A DNA stretch of 64,000 nucleotides, taken from contig JARVGH010000001.1 of the NCBI GenBank assembly GCA_029762755.1, forward strand, positions 457,598 to 521,597, written 5' to 3'. Below are positions 28,194 to 38,109 of the stretch, piece by piece. Below the pieces are notes generated by a model. That model worked only from the letters and a program-made list of their open reading frames with translations. It was not told the DNA's origin and ran no database searches. Numbering within the stretch: the stretch's first letter is position 1; each line of letters starts with the position of its first letter. The translations under genes were made by a program, and so were the position numbers. Source of the stretch: Candidatus Bathyarchaeum tardum (GTDB lineage Archaea; Thermoproteota; Bathyarchaeia; Bathyarchaeales; Bathyarchaeaceae).

Positions 28194-28889
28194 TTAAATA
28201 GAATTGCTATTTGTTGTTGAGGTGGCTTTGCGGGTCCATTTTTCAAGAAATTTTTCTGCTTTTTTGTTCAATTTTTTCCGTGAACTGCCTACATGTGATT
28301 TTACAAAATTGATTACCTGTTCTTGTTGTTGACCAATATTGTCAAAAAATAAATCAAAAGAAGCAATGGCTTGTTGAGCTATCACTTTTTTACATTCTTC
28401 CGTTAAATGAGGCGTTGTGGAAAGGTTTTGAACCCTTAATAGTTTTTCAGTAATCTTTGGAACAAAGTAGGGTTTCGAATTGGCAATCTTACCTGAATTG
28501 CCAACAACATTAGCAACGGTAACCATGTATTCATTATCCAAAAAGCTGTAATATTTTTCAAAAATTGCGTCAAACTTTTTTCCATCGTCAACCTGTGTTA
28601 GGTTTGCAATTATTGTAAAGGCGTTCCAAGTTAAAATTCGGTATTTGCTGTCTAGTAACTTGACAAAAAAATCAAACTCAGGATACAACAGTTCTGGATT
28701 ATTTTCACTTAAATTCATTAAAACACTTGAACAGCCATATCGAACTGAAGCTTTTTTATGTCCCACACCTTCTAGCAGCAATGGAATTAAGCTTGAATCT
28801 TCTTTAACCATTTTGAGCAATTGTTTTTTAGTAATTGTTTTATCCAAAAAATTTTGGGCTAACTCGTCAAATCTGCCAATTTTGGTCAT
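28194..28889 (-). CDS. HEAT-repeat-like protein
   Basis: A 231-residue soluble alpha-helical protein. Repeating units of about 38 residues (SLIPLLLEGVGHKKASVRYG, ELLYPEFDFFVKLLDSKYRI and similar) match HEAT/armadillo-like solenoids. A basic stretch near the end (SSRKKLNKKAEKFLEKWTRK) may contact nucleic acid or a partner. Such proteins act as scaffolds; the partner is unknown. Confidence 0.7.
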   Translation of the reverse strand: MTKIGRFDELAQNFLDKTITKKQLLKMVKEDSSLIPLLLEGVGHKKASVRYGCSSVLMNLSENNPELLYPEFDFFVKLLDSKYRILTWNAFTIIANLTQVDDGKKFDAIFEKYYSFLDNEYMVTVANVVGNSGKIANSKPYFVPKITEKLLRVQNLSTTPHLTEECKKVIAQQAIASFDLFFDNIGQQQEQVINFVKSHVGSSRKKLNKKAEKFLEKWTRKATSTTNSNSI

Positions 28890-28963
28890 TTGTTGTTCAC
28901 TCCTAATACCTGCTTTGCTGTGAATTACTTATTCACATATCAATTATTTAATTGATTTAGAAT

Positions 28964-30130
28964 CTATTGAACAATTGATGCATCTACAGAACTTGTTATT
29001 AATGTCGAGTTTTCATTCAAATGAATGCGAAGATACCTTCCATACTCAAACCAGCAGTCTTTATCTATATTAGTAACTAATGTTTCTGCCATCATATCTT
29101 GGAATTTTTCATAAAACTCATTAGCGTCGTTTTCAGAGTCCCAAACAATGTTCCAAGTGAAAATAAATTCATCCCCATTTTCGTAGTAACTAAACAGGTC
29201 GCCTCCCCATCCTTCTGCTGCTGTTTTTGCGTCTTCTGTAGAAATCCAATGGTCTAGCATAACGTAAACAAAGTATTCGCCGAAACTGTCAGTTTTTGTT
29301 AAACTCCAGTTTCCGGTTACTGTGGGGGCTCGAACTGTCTGAGCATTTTCTTGGGAAAAATATTTTTCTGGATGCATTATTTGTTCTGTAGTATTTGGCA
29401 AAATACTATATGCTTGGTTTACTGCTTCCCAACCTCCCTGTTGGTATATTGCTTTGACAAATTCTACACCGTAACGGTAAACAAACCTGTTTAGCCTATC
29501 AATTGTTTTAGGAATGCTCGATGATCTTGGCATTGTAACTTCTGCAGAAGGTGGCACTACCCCGTTATTTTTGTAAGTATCTGCCATTAGGGTGGCGTCC
29601 CCTTCTTTGAGGGCACTTAATGCTTTGTTTGCGTCAATTGTGGTACTTTGAGGCAAAGAATAGTTATCTTGCATAATATGGGTTAGCTCGTGAACAAAAG
29701 TTGCAGTAACACTGGAGTTTTGAGTTATGTCAAAATTGTCCTCAACAACATAGATATTGCCTTTCCATTTAGCAGCATGATACATTCCCGTCCAAGACAG
29801 CTTAATCTCGTATAAATCAGCATCCTGCGGGATCATAAACAAATCCTTGTACGTGTTTTCTTCTATTATCGTCTGTTTTGTGTCGATGTATCCAACTCCC
29901 CAGTTTTCAATAACCCAACTTTGATTTACTACTTCTAAAACCACTTCCCGAACAGATTCCCCCCTGATTTTTTGATATTCAACCCGTGCATTATCTAGTA
30001 GCTGCTCCGCCCAAACCTTGTATTCTTCACCTGTAGGACCCTGATTAAACAACAGAAGCCATATGCTAGCAAAACTTACAAGCAGAACTGTAACAAGACA
30101 CGCAACAAAAACAGTTTTTCTTTTTTCCAG
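28964..30130 (-). CDS. Membrane-anchored putative zinc metalloprotease
   Basis: The frame has a HELTH zinc motif (HExxH, residues 147-151 in the long form) in TATFVHELTHIMQDNYSLP, and a downstream ALKEGDATLMAD that could give the third ligand Glu. ATG/GTG/TTG choices begin no earlier than TTG at 30052, which would cut off a hydrophobic helix. In frame upstream a CTG at 30130 follows AGGAG with about 9 bases of spacing and adds EKRKTVFVACLVTVLLVSFA, an anchor or signal sequence. I therefore propose a CTG start and 388 residues. The family resembles secreted archaeal proteases without a named peptidase family that I can pin down. Confidence 0.72.
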   Translation of the reverse strand: MEKRKTVFVACLVTVLLVSFASIWLLLFNQGPTGEEYKVWAEQLLDNARVEYQKIRGESVREVVLEVVNQSWVIENWGVGYIDTKQTIIEENTYKDLFMIPQDADLYEIKLSWTGMYHAAKWKGNIYVVEDNFDITQNSSVTATFVHELTHIMQDNYSLPQSTTIDANKALSALKEGDATLMADTYKNNGVVPPSAEVTMPRSSSIPKTIDRLNRFVYRYGVEFVKAIYQQGGWEAVNQAYSILPNTTEQIMHPEKYFSQENAQTVRAPTVTGNWSLTKTDSFGEYFVYVMLDHWISTEDAKTAAEGWGGDLFSYYENGDEFIFTWNIVWDSENDANEFYEKFQDMMAETLVTNIDKDCWFEYGRYLRIHLNENSTLITSSVDASIVQ

Positions 30131-30329
30131 ATTTGCTTACTCTCCTAACAAAGTAAACTGACATTTTACAGATTACTTTTACTGTTTTTTATGTATCAGG
30201 TTTTGACATATTTTTGAAGCTAGAATTTCTCTTTTTATAATCTCATTACAACTGCTAATTGTTCACGTCCAAATTCTAAAACAACAAACAAAGGACGCAT
30301 TGAACCAAATAAAAAGCCTGTGCTAAAAA

Positions 30330-30842
30330 ATGGATAAACAAATGCGGTCAATAATTACAGCTATAGGCTTGAAACTTCACAATGTTGAAGATTTCTTAAC
30401 TGATCATCTTAGTTTACAGGAATATTGGCTAAAACGTTCAAGTGCAGTTGTAATCGATTATTTTGTTGTCTTGATAGCAACTGGAATAATATGGCCTAGT
30501 TTTCGTTTTCTTGAATTTGTTTTAGCTTCTGGCATCTTATCTTTGGTATATTTTTCAGTAATGGAAACACGTTTTGGTTATACTTTAGGAAAAAAAGTAT
30601 TCTCTCTTAAAGTAATAACCTCAAAAAAACATAAACCAACATTGAAGACAAGTTTAATCCGAAACCTAAGCAAATTCAACGCCATTTTGCTCCTTGTCGA
30701 CACAATTATCGGATTTTCTTCCAAACGTCATCAAAAATACGTTGATAGAATCGCAAAAACAATTGTTATAGAAACATCAATTTCCCCGGAAAAACCAATT
30801 TCTGAAGCAATCTATTATGAACAAGCAACTAAACTTTCTTGA
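30330..30842 (+). CDS. RDD family membrane protein
   Basis: A 170-residue protein with the RDD domain features: the first helix begins with RSSAVVIDYFVVLIATGII, the second segment is LVYFSVMETRFGYTLGKKVF followed by LKVITSKKH, and a third region has LIRNLSKFNAILLLVDTIIG. RDD proteins are small membrane proteins, some implicated in ion transport, but most have no known role. The gene is divergent from the metalloprotease. Confidence 0.8.
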   Translation: MDKQMRSIITAIGLKLHNVEDFLTDHLSLQEYWLKRSSAVVIDYFVVLIATGIIWPSFRFLEFVLASGILSLVYFSVMETRFGYTLGKKVFSLKVITSKKHKPTLKTSLIRNLSKFNAILLLVDTIIGFSSKRHQKYVDRIAKTIVIETSISPEKPISEAIYYEQATKLS

Positions 30843-31119
30843 AATGCTTTTAACTTGTTAATTCTATTCAACTATTGAGTTGTTGAGTTTTTTATGATGT
30901 GCAATCTATGAACTTGGTTATAGTTCGAAATAAGCCCTTGATTTAATTATGGATAATTCTTTTTTTGAGACTTTCTTTAGAAAAAACTGATGAGTTCTTA
31001 AGTGACCAATTTGTATTTTTTATTGGTAGCATTTTCTTAATGGGTTCTGGCAAGATTGTGCTTTTGTCCTCCGTTGAGTTTTCTATCATTTATCAATGTA
31101 ATGGAGGGAAAAGTAAAGA

Positions 31120-31320
31120 TTGTCATCCTTTGGGCTTGAGTTTGAAATGCAACACAGACTTATTCGGAAATTAGAGAAAGCTGGGGCTACTTCTGTAGAA
31201 ACTGCAGTAACCTTTCAAGAAGCTAATCTAGATGACCAAGAAGAATACTGGTTAAGCTATTTTGCAGGGTCTTTTCTAGGCAAAATAAAAAAAACACAAA
31301 ACCGACACTACTACGTATAA
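31120..31320 (+). CDS. Small soluble protein, 66 residues
   Basis: The TTG start at 31120 follows GGAGGG by about 11 bases; ATG at 31147 (MQHRLIRKLEKAGATSVETA) is an alternative. The middle segment (TFQEANLDDQEEYWLSYFAG) and a basic C-terminus give the look of a conserved small archaeal protein. No known domain is recognised. Confidence 0.6.
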   Translation: MSSFGLEFEMQHRLIRKLEKAGATSVETAVTFQEANLDDQEEYWLSYFAGSFLGKIKKTQNRHYYV

Positions 31321-31504
31321 TCAATTGGACAACTGTTGACTAAACTTTTTAGTCTCAGTCTTAACCATTTGATTCAATTCCACTTTTACATTTTAATAAT
31401 TTTTCAAAATCATAGAATAACTTACTTAATATTGGTTGACTTTTCCGCCTAAGTTTGAGATAACAAAAAAGAAGTACTATCGTTCGCGCTCACAAATTTA
31501 GTTA

Positions 31505-31580
31505 TGGAGGTGGGGAAGGGAATTGAACCCTTATAGAGCAACTCTGCAGGCTGCCGCCTAAACCATTCAGCCACCCCACC
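31505..31580 (-). tRNA. tRNA-Cys (GCA)
   Basis: On the minus strand the 5' acceptor GGTGGGG pairs with CCCCACC. The anticodon stem GCAGC/GTTGC encloses loop CTGCAGA, giving anticodon GCA. The T stem AAGGG/CCCTT encloses TTCAATT. The discriminator is U, as expected for Cys, and CCA is encoded (31505-31507). No intron seen. Confidence 0.95.
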
Positions 31581-31651
31581 AGAGGCTAAATTGCAATGTT
31601 AAAAAAAACTAATAACCTTATCGTTGCTGAAGTTGCTCAAAGGCTACACTG

Positions 31652-31795
31652 TTACTTTAAATATTTTTCTGGGTCTTCGTCAAAGGCGATTTTGCATCCC
31701 GGTGCGCAAAAGTAATAGGTTTTGCCTTTGTAGTTGCTTTTGTGTTTAGCTGTTTTTTCATCTACGGTCATTTTACAGATTGGGTCTATTGCCAA
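31652..31795 (-). CDS. YHS/TRASH-domain mini-protein, likely copper-handling
   Basis: A 47-residue frame starting with TTG at 31795, right behind a strong AGGAGGTG. It reads as a complete YHS domain: MAIDPICKMTVDEKTAKH-type N-terminus, then YKGKTYYFCAPGCKIAF and DEDPEKYLK. The Cys in DPICKM and the CAPGC pair are the metal ligands of this family. It lies 16 bases downstream of copA on the same strand, so it is probably co-expressed and may pass Cu(I) to or from the ATPase. That role is inferred from context. Confidence 0.85.
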   Translation of the reverse strand: MAIDPICKMTVDEKTAKHKSNYKGKTYYFCAPGCKIAFDEDPEKYLK

Positions 31796-31811
31796 TTGTT
31801 TTTCACCTCCT

Positions 31812-34256
31812 TTAGTTTTGTTTTTCAAGTTTGGGTTTGAATCGTTTCAACAGGGACGCATTAATTACTACCGAAACCGAGCTTAGTGACATTGCAGCTG
31901 CAGCATAGGTGGGTTCTAAGAAATAGGGATTCAAAATGCCTGCTGCTACTGGAATCAATATAACGTTGTAGGCGAATGCCCAGAACAAGCCTTGTTTGAT
32001 TTTGTTGATTGTAGCATTGCTGAGCTGGATGCTGGTTACTACGTCTCGTAGGTCATTTTTGACCAACACGATGTCTCCAGTTTCTATGGCTACGTCGGTT
32101 CCGCTTCCAACTGCGATTCCAATGTTTGCTTGAGCTAACGCTGGGGCATCATTTATTCCGTCTCCAACCATTGCTACTATTTTTCCTTCATCTTGAAGTC
32201 TTTTGATTTCTGAAGCTTTGTCTTTGGGCAAAACTTCTGCAAACACACGGTTTACTCCAATCTGTTTAGCGATGGCTTGCGCCGTTCGTTTGTTGTCCCC
32301 CGTGAGCATGATTACTTCAATCCCCATGTTTTGAAGGGTCTTAACTGCATCAACTGAATATTCCTTCAAAGTATCAGCAACAGCAATCACACCTGCAGCT
32401 TTTCCATCCACTGCAACAAGCATCGCAGTCTTGCCGTCCTCTTCCAAGGATTGCATCTTTTTTTCCAGTTCCTTGATGTCCACGTTGTTTTGTTCCATCA
32501 ACTTTCGGGTGCCCAGCAAAACCTTCTTTTTGTTGTGTTCAACTTCAACGCCGTATCCTGGAATGGCATTAAACTTTTCAGGATCAGAAACTTTAATGTC
32601 CATTTCTTGCGCTTTTTTTACAATTGCCTCTCCAAGTGGATGCTCTGAGTTTTTTTCAGCTATAGCTGCTAGTTTTAGTAGTTCTTCTTCGTCATGTTTG
32701 GTTTCTTTGGACGCTGAAACAGGAATAATGTCTGTGACTTCAGGTTCTCCTTTAGTCAAGGTTCCCGTTTTGTCAAAAACGATTGCTTGAAGTTTGTGGA
32801 CTGTTTCTAAAGCTTCGCTGCTTTTGATTAGAACTCCGAATTCGGCTCCTTTTCCCACTCCGACCATGATTGCGGTTGGTGTAGCTAATCCCATGGCGCA
32901 TGGGCAGGCGATGATTAGAACAGCAATGAATATGGTTAAAGCAAAAGTAAACTCTGCTGCCACAAGATACCAAACGAAAAATGATATGGTTGCAGCAATT
33001 AAGACCATTGGCACAAAGTAGCTACTGACTGCGTCTACCATGCGTTGGATTGGGGCTTTAGAACCCAAGGCGTTTTCTACAAGTTTGATAATCTGAGCCA
33101 GTACCGTGTCAGAGCCAACTTTTGTTGCTTTGAATTTGAGCATACCTGTTTTGTTTATTGTTGCTCCAACAACTGAATCTCCAACCTTTTTTTCTACAGG
33201 AATGCTTTCTCCAGTGATTACTTTCTCATCTACTCCTGAATATCCGTCAGTGACTACTCCGTCAACAGGGATTTTTTCTCCCGGGCGAACAATTACAATG
33301 TCTCCAACTTGAACGTCTTCAACTGGGACCTCGGTTTCTTTTCCGTTTCTGATTATTCGGGCTGTTTTGGCTCGTAATCCCATGAGCTTGCGTATAGCTG
33401 CTGAAGTTCTGCCTTTAGCAATGGCTTCTAGGAGTTTTCCTAGAACAAGAAACATCATCAGGGACACGGCGGTGGTATAGTATAGTTTTCCTCCTCCAAA
33501 GAATGTGACATAGACACTGTAGAAGTAAGCCGCGGAAGTGCCCAGTGTAACTAGCACGTCCATGTTTGGGTTTTTGTTTTTTATTGCCTTATACGCGCCC
33601 GTGAAGAACTGGTGCCCAACTAGGAAATGAACTGGAGTTGATAAAACAAACAAGAGCAAAGGAACAAAATTGTCGATAGGCAAAGCAGGTAACGAAAACG
33701 GAAGAAACCGTGCATTGCTGTACAATACTACCGGAATGGTTAATGCAACCGAAAAAATTAGCTTATTTTTCAGGGAACGTATTTCGTTTTCTCGTTCTTT
33801 TTGTTCAGCATCTTGGATTCCTCCTTCGGGTTCCAAAACGTCGTATCCAACTTCTCGAATAACCTTTTTTATGGCTTCTAAACTAACCTGAGCCGGATTA
33901 AACTCAACAAATGCCGATTCAGTGGCAAAATTAACCGCCGCCTTGTAAACGCCTTCTTTTTTGTTCAATGCTTTTTCTATAGCTTGAGCACACATGGTGC
34001 AATGCATTCCACTGAGTTTGAAGGTAACTTCTTGATGAATGACCTTGTATCCAATTTCGGTGATGGTGTCTTCAATGGTTTGTTGGTCTACAACTGTTGG
34101 GTCGTAGTCTATGCTTGCTTTTTCTGAAGCCAGGTTAATTGTCGCATTAATTACCCCCTTCATTTTAGACAACCGTTTTTCTATGGTCTGAACACAAGTT
34201 GCACAATGCATTTCTCCAATGTTCAGAACAATCCGTTTCTTTTGTTGATCAGCCAT
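31812..34256 (-). CDS. copA: Copper-exporting P1B-type ATPase
   Basis: An 814-residue heavy-metal P-type ATPase. Two N-terminal HMA domains carry MHCATC (residues 16-21) and MHCTMC (84-89). The transmembrane metal site is CPCAMG, the phosphorylation loop [13 protein letters not shown], and the hinge [14 protein letters not shown]. The CPC site and paired HMA domains indicate Cu(I) transport, most likely export. It is followed by a YHS mini-protein and is divergent from thioredoxin. Confidence 0.95.
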   Translation of the reverse strand: MADQQKKRIVLNIGEMHCATCVQTIEKRLSKMKGVINATINLASEKASIDYDPTVVDQQTIEDTITEIGYKVIHQEVTFKLSGMHCTMCAQAIEKALNKKEGVYKAAVNFATESAFVEFNPAQVSLEAIKKVIREVGYDVLEPEGGIQDAEQKERENEIRSLKNKLIFSVALTIPVVLYSNARFLPFSLPALPIDNFVPLLLFVLSTPVHFLVGHQFFTGAYKAIKNKNPNMDVLVTLGTSAAYFYSVYVTFFGGGKLYYTTAVSLMMFLVLGKLLEAIAKGRTSAAIRKLMGLRAKTARIIRNGKETEVPVEDVQVGDIVIVRPGEKIPVDGVVTDGYSGVDEKVITGESIPVEKKVGDSVVGATINKTGMLKFKATKVGSDTVLAQIIKLVENALGSKAPIQRMVDAVSSYFVPMVLIAATISFFVWYLVAAEFTFALTIFIAVLIIACPCAMGLATPTAIMVGVGKGAEFGVLIKSSEALETVHKLQAIVFDKTGTLTKGEPEVTDIIPVSASKETKHDEEELLKLAAIAEKNSEHPLGEAIVKKAQEMDIKVSDPEKFNAIPGYGVEVEHNKKKVLLGTRKLMEQNNVDIKELEKKMQSLEEDGKTAMLVAVDGKAAGVIAVADTLKEYSVDAVKTLQNMGIEVIMLTGDNKRTAQAIAKQIGVNRVFAEVLPKDKASEIKRLQDEGKIVAMVGDGINDAPALAQANIGIAVGSGTDVAIETGDIVLVKNDLRDVVTSIQLSNATINKIKQGLFWAFAYNVILIPVAAGILNPYFLEPTYAAAAMSLSSVSVVINASLLKRFKPKLEKQN

Positions 34257-34535
34257 TTTATTTTCCTACCCTTTTTTGTCCAAGCATTCGTGAGTTGGCT
34301 AGTTTTGTTGTTATTTTTTGAATTAACGATAATCAGGTGCATGAGTTGCTTGGCACATGCTTTACTGTAATGAATGTTTTCGAACGTATTTAATCATATT
34401 CTTTCTAGATAAAACTTTAACCTTCATGTCAACTGTATTGTTAAGAGCCTAGAAACTGTAAACCATAATGTTTTAATGATGCCCATCAACTGAGAATCTA
34501 AATGCAAACTTACTTTTGTGGAGGTGAATGTGGTA

Positions 34536-34862
34536 ATGGAACATAAAGACGTGGTAGCGTTGACTTCTTCATCTTTTGACAGTTTCATAAATTCGGATGT
34601 ACCTGTATTAGTTGATTTCTGGGCAGACTGGTGCATGCCCTGCAGAATGATGGCTCCTGTAATGGAAGAACTCGCAAAAGCATACGCTGGAAAAGCAAAA
34701 TTTGGAAAAGTAAACGTGGACGAAAACAACCAAATTTCTGGACGTTACGGAATCATGAGCATCCCACACTTTTTGATATTCAAGAACGGACAAGTTGTCC
34801 AAAAAATCGTAGGCGCAGTAGGTCGCGGACCCCTAGAAGACGCCCTTAAACAGCACATGTAA
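34536..34862 (+). CDS. trx: Thioredoxin
   Basis: A 108-residue thioredoxin with the redox motif in VDFWADWCMPCRMMAPV (Cys33 and Cys36, dipeptide Met-Pro) and the cis-Pro in IMSIPHFLIFKNG. ATG at 34536 is preferred because GGAGGTGA lies 8 bases upstream; earlier GTG codons at 34518 and 34530 are less well placed. It shares a divergent upstream region of about 280 bases with copA. Its dipeptide WCMPC differs from the common WCGPC, which would shift the redox potential. Confidence 0.93.
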   Translation: MEHKDVVALTSSSFDSFINSDVPVLVDFWADWCMPCRMMAPVMEELAKAYAGKAKFGKVNVDENNQISGRYGIMSIPHFLIFKNGQVVQKIVGAVGRGPLEDALKQHM

Positions 34863-34906
34863 TATACGTTAAGTCAGTAAATGCTCAACACAGAAGGAAA
34901 GAATCG

Positions 34907-36043
34907 TTGACGCAAGCAGACCCTCAAAACAGGTTCAAAAAAACAGTAGGTTTTATTGTTAACCCGATCGCAGGCATGGGCGGAGCAGTTGGACTAAAAG
35001 GTACCGACGGCACCGAAATTCTAAAAAAAGCGGTTGCCCTTGGTGCAAAAGCCGTTGCTCCTGCACGTGCAGAACTTTTTCTTAAAGAATTAGAACCAGT
35101 AAAAGAGGACATACTGCTATTAGTTGGTCCCGGATTGATGGGCGAAACTGAAGCAAAAAATCAAGGTTACGATTACAAAGTTTTTGGAGAACAAAAAACA
35201 AACACCAAACCCGAAGACACCGTAGCTGTTGCAAAAACTATTGCAGCCCAAAATGTTGACCTTCTAGTTTTTTGTGGAGGCGACGGAACAGCAAGAGACG
35301 TCCTAACAGCTGTTGATATAAAAACTCCTGTTTTGGGAGTACCAACTGGAGTAAAAATGCACAGTGCAGTTTTTGGAATAGACCCAAAATCAGCAGCACG
35401 AATTGCTTCTCAGTATCTTTATGGCTTTTTGCCCTTATGGGAAGCCGAAGTCATGGATATAGATGAAGAAGAATTCCGTCACGGCAGGGTTTCTGCAAGA
35501 TTGCATGGTTATTTGATTAGCCCATATGAACCCCATTTGATTCAAGGGGCTAAGATGGCGTCGCCCATGACGGAAAGTGAGTTGCGTAACCAAGCTGCTA
35601 TGGCTGTTTATGTTATTGAAGAAATGAAAGAGGACGTGGTTTATATTGTGTCAGCGGGAACAACCACGCGAACTATCGGGGATCTTTTAGACCAAAAAAA
35701 GAGCCTTCTTGGTGTGGACCTTTTTGTTGACAAAAAAATTGTGGCAAAAGACGTGAACGAGCAACAAATCCTAGAAGCAATCGAAGGAAAAAAAGCCAAA
35801 ATCATTGTTACTCCCATCGGGGGTCAAGGTTTTGTTTTCGGCAGAGGAAACCAGCAGATAAGCCCAAAAGTAATACGCAAAGTGGGAAAAGAAAACATCA
35901 TAGTAGTTGCAACGGAAAACAAAATGAAACACATAAGGCGTCTCAAAGTAGACACAGGGGATCCCAAACTAGACGCAGAGTTTGCTGGAACAATAAAAGT
36001 TGTAACCGATTATAACATCGAAAAAGTAATAAAAATTGAATAA
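34907..36043 (+). CDS. ATP-NAD kinase / AcoX-like protein
   Basis: A 378-residue protein with GFIVNPIAGMGGAVGLKGTD at the N-terminus, FCGGDGTARDVLTAV near residue 125, and VLGVPTGVKMHSAVFGIDP near 147. This is the larger archaeal NAD-kinase-like family (AcoX-type). The C-terminal region (IIVTPIGGQGFVFGRGNQQI) is also typical. The substrate could be NAD or another diol compound. It begins 44 bases after thioredoxin on the same strand. Confidence 0.85.
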   Translation: MTQADPQNRFKKTVGFIVNPIAGMGGAVGLKGTDGTEILKKAVALGAKAVAPARAELFLKELEPVKEDILLLVGPGLMGETEAKNQGYDYKVFGEQKTNTKPEDTVAVAKTIAAQNVDLLVFCGGDGTARDVLTAVDIKTPVLGVPTGVKMHSAVFGIDPKSAARIASQYLYGFLPLWEAEVMDIDEEEFRHGRVSARLHGYLISPYEPHLIQGAKMASPMTESELRNQAAMAVYVIEEMKEDVVYIVSAGTTTRTIGDLLDQKKSLLGVDLFVDKKIVAKDVNEQQILEAIEGKKAKIIVTPIGGQGFVFGRGNQQISPKVIRKVGKENIIVVATENKMKHIRRLKVDTGDPKLDAEFAGTIKVVTDYNIEKVIKIE

Positions 36044-36096
36044 TTAGACAAATAACTTAAGAATCGTGTTGAATTGGCGGTTTTAGAAAAAAAAGT

Positions 36097-36294
36097 ATGC
36101 GAAAAATTTCCAGAGGTGGAAACTTTATTGTTGATGCCGAAAAAATTGTTGCTAAGCAAAGATGTACAAAAACAGTTCACAACCAATTTGTTCAACACAA
36201 TGAAGACATTGAAAAATTAGGTTTTTGCTCAATTTGTGCACGGCTTGGAGAAAATGAGCTTATCACTCACAGTAAGAAAGGAAAAACTGTTTAA
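36097..36294 (+). CDS. Small possible zinc-binding protein
   Basis: A 65-residue frame with one isolated Cys, two His and a CSIC pair (RCTKTVHNQFVQHNEDIEKL, then GFCSICARLGE). The spacing is compatible with a small zinc finger. No membrane segment and no strong ribosome binding site. Function unknown; it may be co-transcribed with the NAD-kinase-like gene. Confidence 0.5.
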   Translation: MRKISRGGNFIVDAEKIVAKQRCTKTVHNQFVQHNEDIEKLGFCSICARLGENELITHSKKGKTV

Positions 36295-36308
36295 AAAAAT
36301 ATTGACTT

Positions 36309-36842
36309 TCAGGTTATTTGCCAAACACTGTAAACGTAATCTGTTTGCTCTGCGTTTGGTTCTCGAACGATTATTGTTCCCTCCAAACCCTTTCCAGAGT
36401 CATCTTTTAAAACAAAGTACAATAAATCATAGTCAACTTGAGCACCAAAATTGTTAGGAGTTTTCCAAAAATCACTTTTTGTAGAGAAACGGTGAACAAC
36501 TTTTAACATTCTCTCATTAGTTTTAAGTTCTCCTAGAACAGACGGATCTAAGGAATCTTCAATCTGGTCATTAACTTTATTTAGCAAATTATTGACAAAT
36601 GATATGAACTCATTTTGTCCTTCCAAAGCAAAGAATTGTTCTGTTCCATTTTCGACAAGAAAAAATGACCAGTCACTCATGGGTTCGTATTTAATTTCAG
36701 AATCCCAATTTTTTTTATTGATAAAATTCTCAACATCATCAATCCACGAAGTGTCCTTCGTAATTGATTGATGAGTAAACAACATCGAAATAATGATAAT
36801 ACAGGATACCAAAAAAATCGCAAAAAGATATTTTTTTTCCAT
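36309..36842 (-). CDS. Exported or membrane-anchored hypothetical protein
   Basis: A 177-residue protein with an N-terminal hydrophobic helix (KKYLFAIFLVSCIIIISMLF) acting as signal or anchor and a charged soluble domain. No Cys-rich or catalytic motif is visible. The segment is AT-rich, like the next genes up to 38.9 kb, which looks like an accessory region. Function unknown. Confidence 0.65.
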   Translation of the reverse strand: MEKKYLFAIFLVSCIIIISMLFTHQSITKDTSWIDDVENFINKKNWDSEIKYEPMSDWSFFLVENGTEQFFALEGQNEFISFVNNLLNKVNDQIEDSLDPSVLGELKTNERMLKVVHRFSTKSDFWKTPNNFGAQVDYDLLYFVLKDDSGKGLEGTIIVREPNAEQTDYVYSVWQIT

Positions 36843-36998
36843 ATAATCCCCAGTAATGTTATACTAAGATATACAATAGTATTTGTCATTCTAACTATAA
36901 AAATTATAACAAAAATGAAAAATTATGCCACATTTATTTCAATGTGTTATTTTTGAAAGTAAATAAAAAAAGAGAGGAAAATTGAGACGATTTCATAA

Positions 36999-37883
36999 TC
37001 ACTCACCTACATACCAGTCATAATAGTCACTGATGAAGTCGTGCTCCAGAGAGAATCCTGACCAATCATTAATTACATAACCAACTGGCCATGTATTCGT
37101 CGACCATGATTGTGTTGTAACGTAAAAAACTTCGATGTCATAAGCTCTGAGATACGGAGTTTCAGGCCAACTCGTTTCATAGTAACCTTCATAGAAGTCC
37201 CATCCTCCATGGTCATAGTTATCATCTTCTTGACTGTAAATTATAGGCCAGCTGCTATTGCCAAAGTTGTGAAGATATACAACCCATTCTCCTAAGCCAC
37301 TGTTCCAAGCGATTCCAACCTCATAATATGTTCCAATACCATCTTGAGATAACCAGCCATCATTGTCAAGTTCATTGAAATAAATTTTTATTGCGAATCC
37401 TGGTTCATCGTTATGGTCCCAAATTCCCACATATCGTTCTAAACCGTAGCCTGATGTGTATCGGTATGTCGTAGCAACTTCAAGAGGACAAGGTTCTGGG
37501 GGTTTAAGTGTTGGAGCATATAACGTTCGATCTTCGTCTGTTCCTAGAGTTAATGACTCGTCAATATAGTGTCTAGCTAAAGCACCTTTTATCGTGGGTT
37601 GCCACAATGGAGGGTACGTAATTTGGTTTATGTCAGCTCCCCATGCTTTATGCACTGAACGATACGTGTCACCTTTCGGGGGAGGGTTGTCAATATCACG
37701 TCTATCTCCGTATTTTTCAGCAATTTCTTCTCGAATATCTTCAGATTTTGTGAAATCTGGTATTTTCACAGAAGTTGGTTTTTTGGAATAGGAAGTGGAG
37801 TAGGCAAAGGCACTTAAAGTAAAAGAGAAAACCATTAAAACGATCACTAATGATGATATGCAACATGCGGTTTTTTTATTCAA
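36999..37883 (-). CDS. Secreted protein of unknown function
   Basis: The TTG at 37883 lies just after a strong GGAGGTGA, giving 294 residues beginning with KKTACCISSLVIVLMVFSF, a signal peptide. The mature part is rich in Tyr, Trp, Asp and Gly (for example GIWDHNDEPGFAIKIYFNE, GWLSQDGIGTYYEVGIAWN), the style of a beta-sandwich surface protein. No catalytic motif or membrane anchor at the C-terminus was recognised. Confidence 0.7.
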   Translation of the reverse strand: MNKKTACCISSLVIVLMVFSFTLSAFAYSTSYSKKPTSVKIPDFTKSEDIREEIAEKYGDRRDIDNPPPKGDTYRSVHKAWGADINQITYPPLWQPTIKGALARHYIDESLTLGTDEDRTLYAPTLKPPEPCPLEVATTYRYTSGYGLERYVGIWDHNDEPGFAIKIYFNELDNDGWLSQDGIGTYYEVGIAWNSGLGEWVVYLHNFGNSSWPIIYSQEDDNYDHGGWDFYEGYYETSWPETPYLRAYDIEVFYVTTQSWSTNTWPVGYVINDWSGFSLEHDFISDYYDWYVGE

Positions 37884-38109
37884 AATCTCACCTCCTTTAT
37901 GACAATTCAATTTTTACATAATGCGATTATGTAAGTAATAATTAAAAAAAACATAATTAATCAATTGCTGAATAATGACGATGTTTTTCTTCAGCGATAA
38001 ACATTAATCGTTGAATTGGAGAAAATGGATTTTAAAAACTAACTAAAAAATTTATATTTAGTATATCACATATCTTAATATATGTCTTATTAGATAGTTT
38101 GCGTAACGA

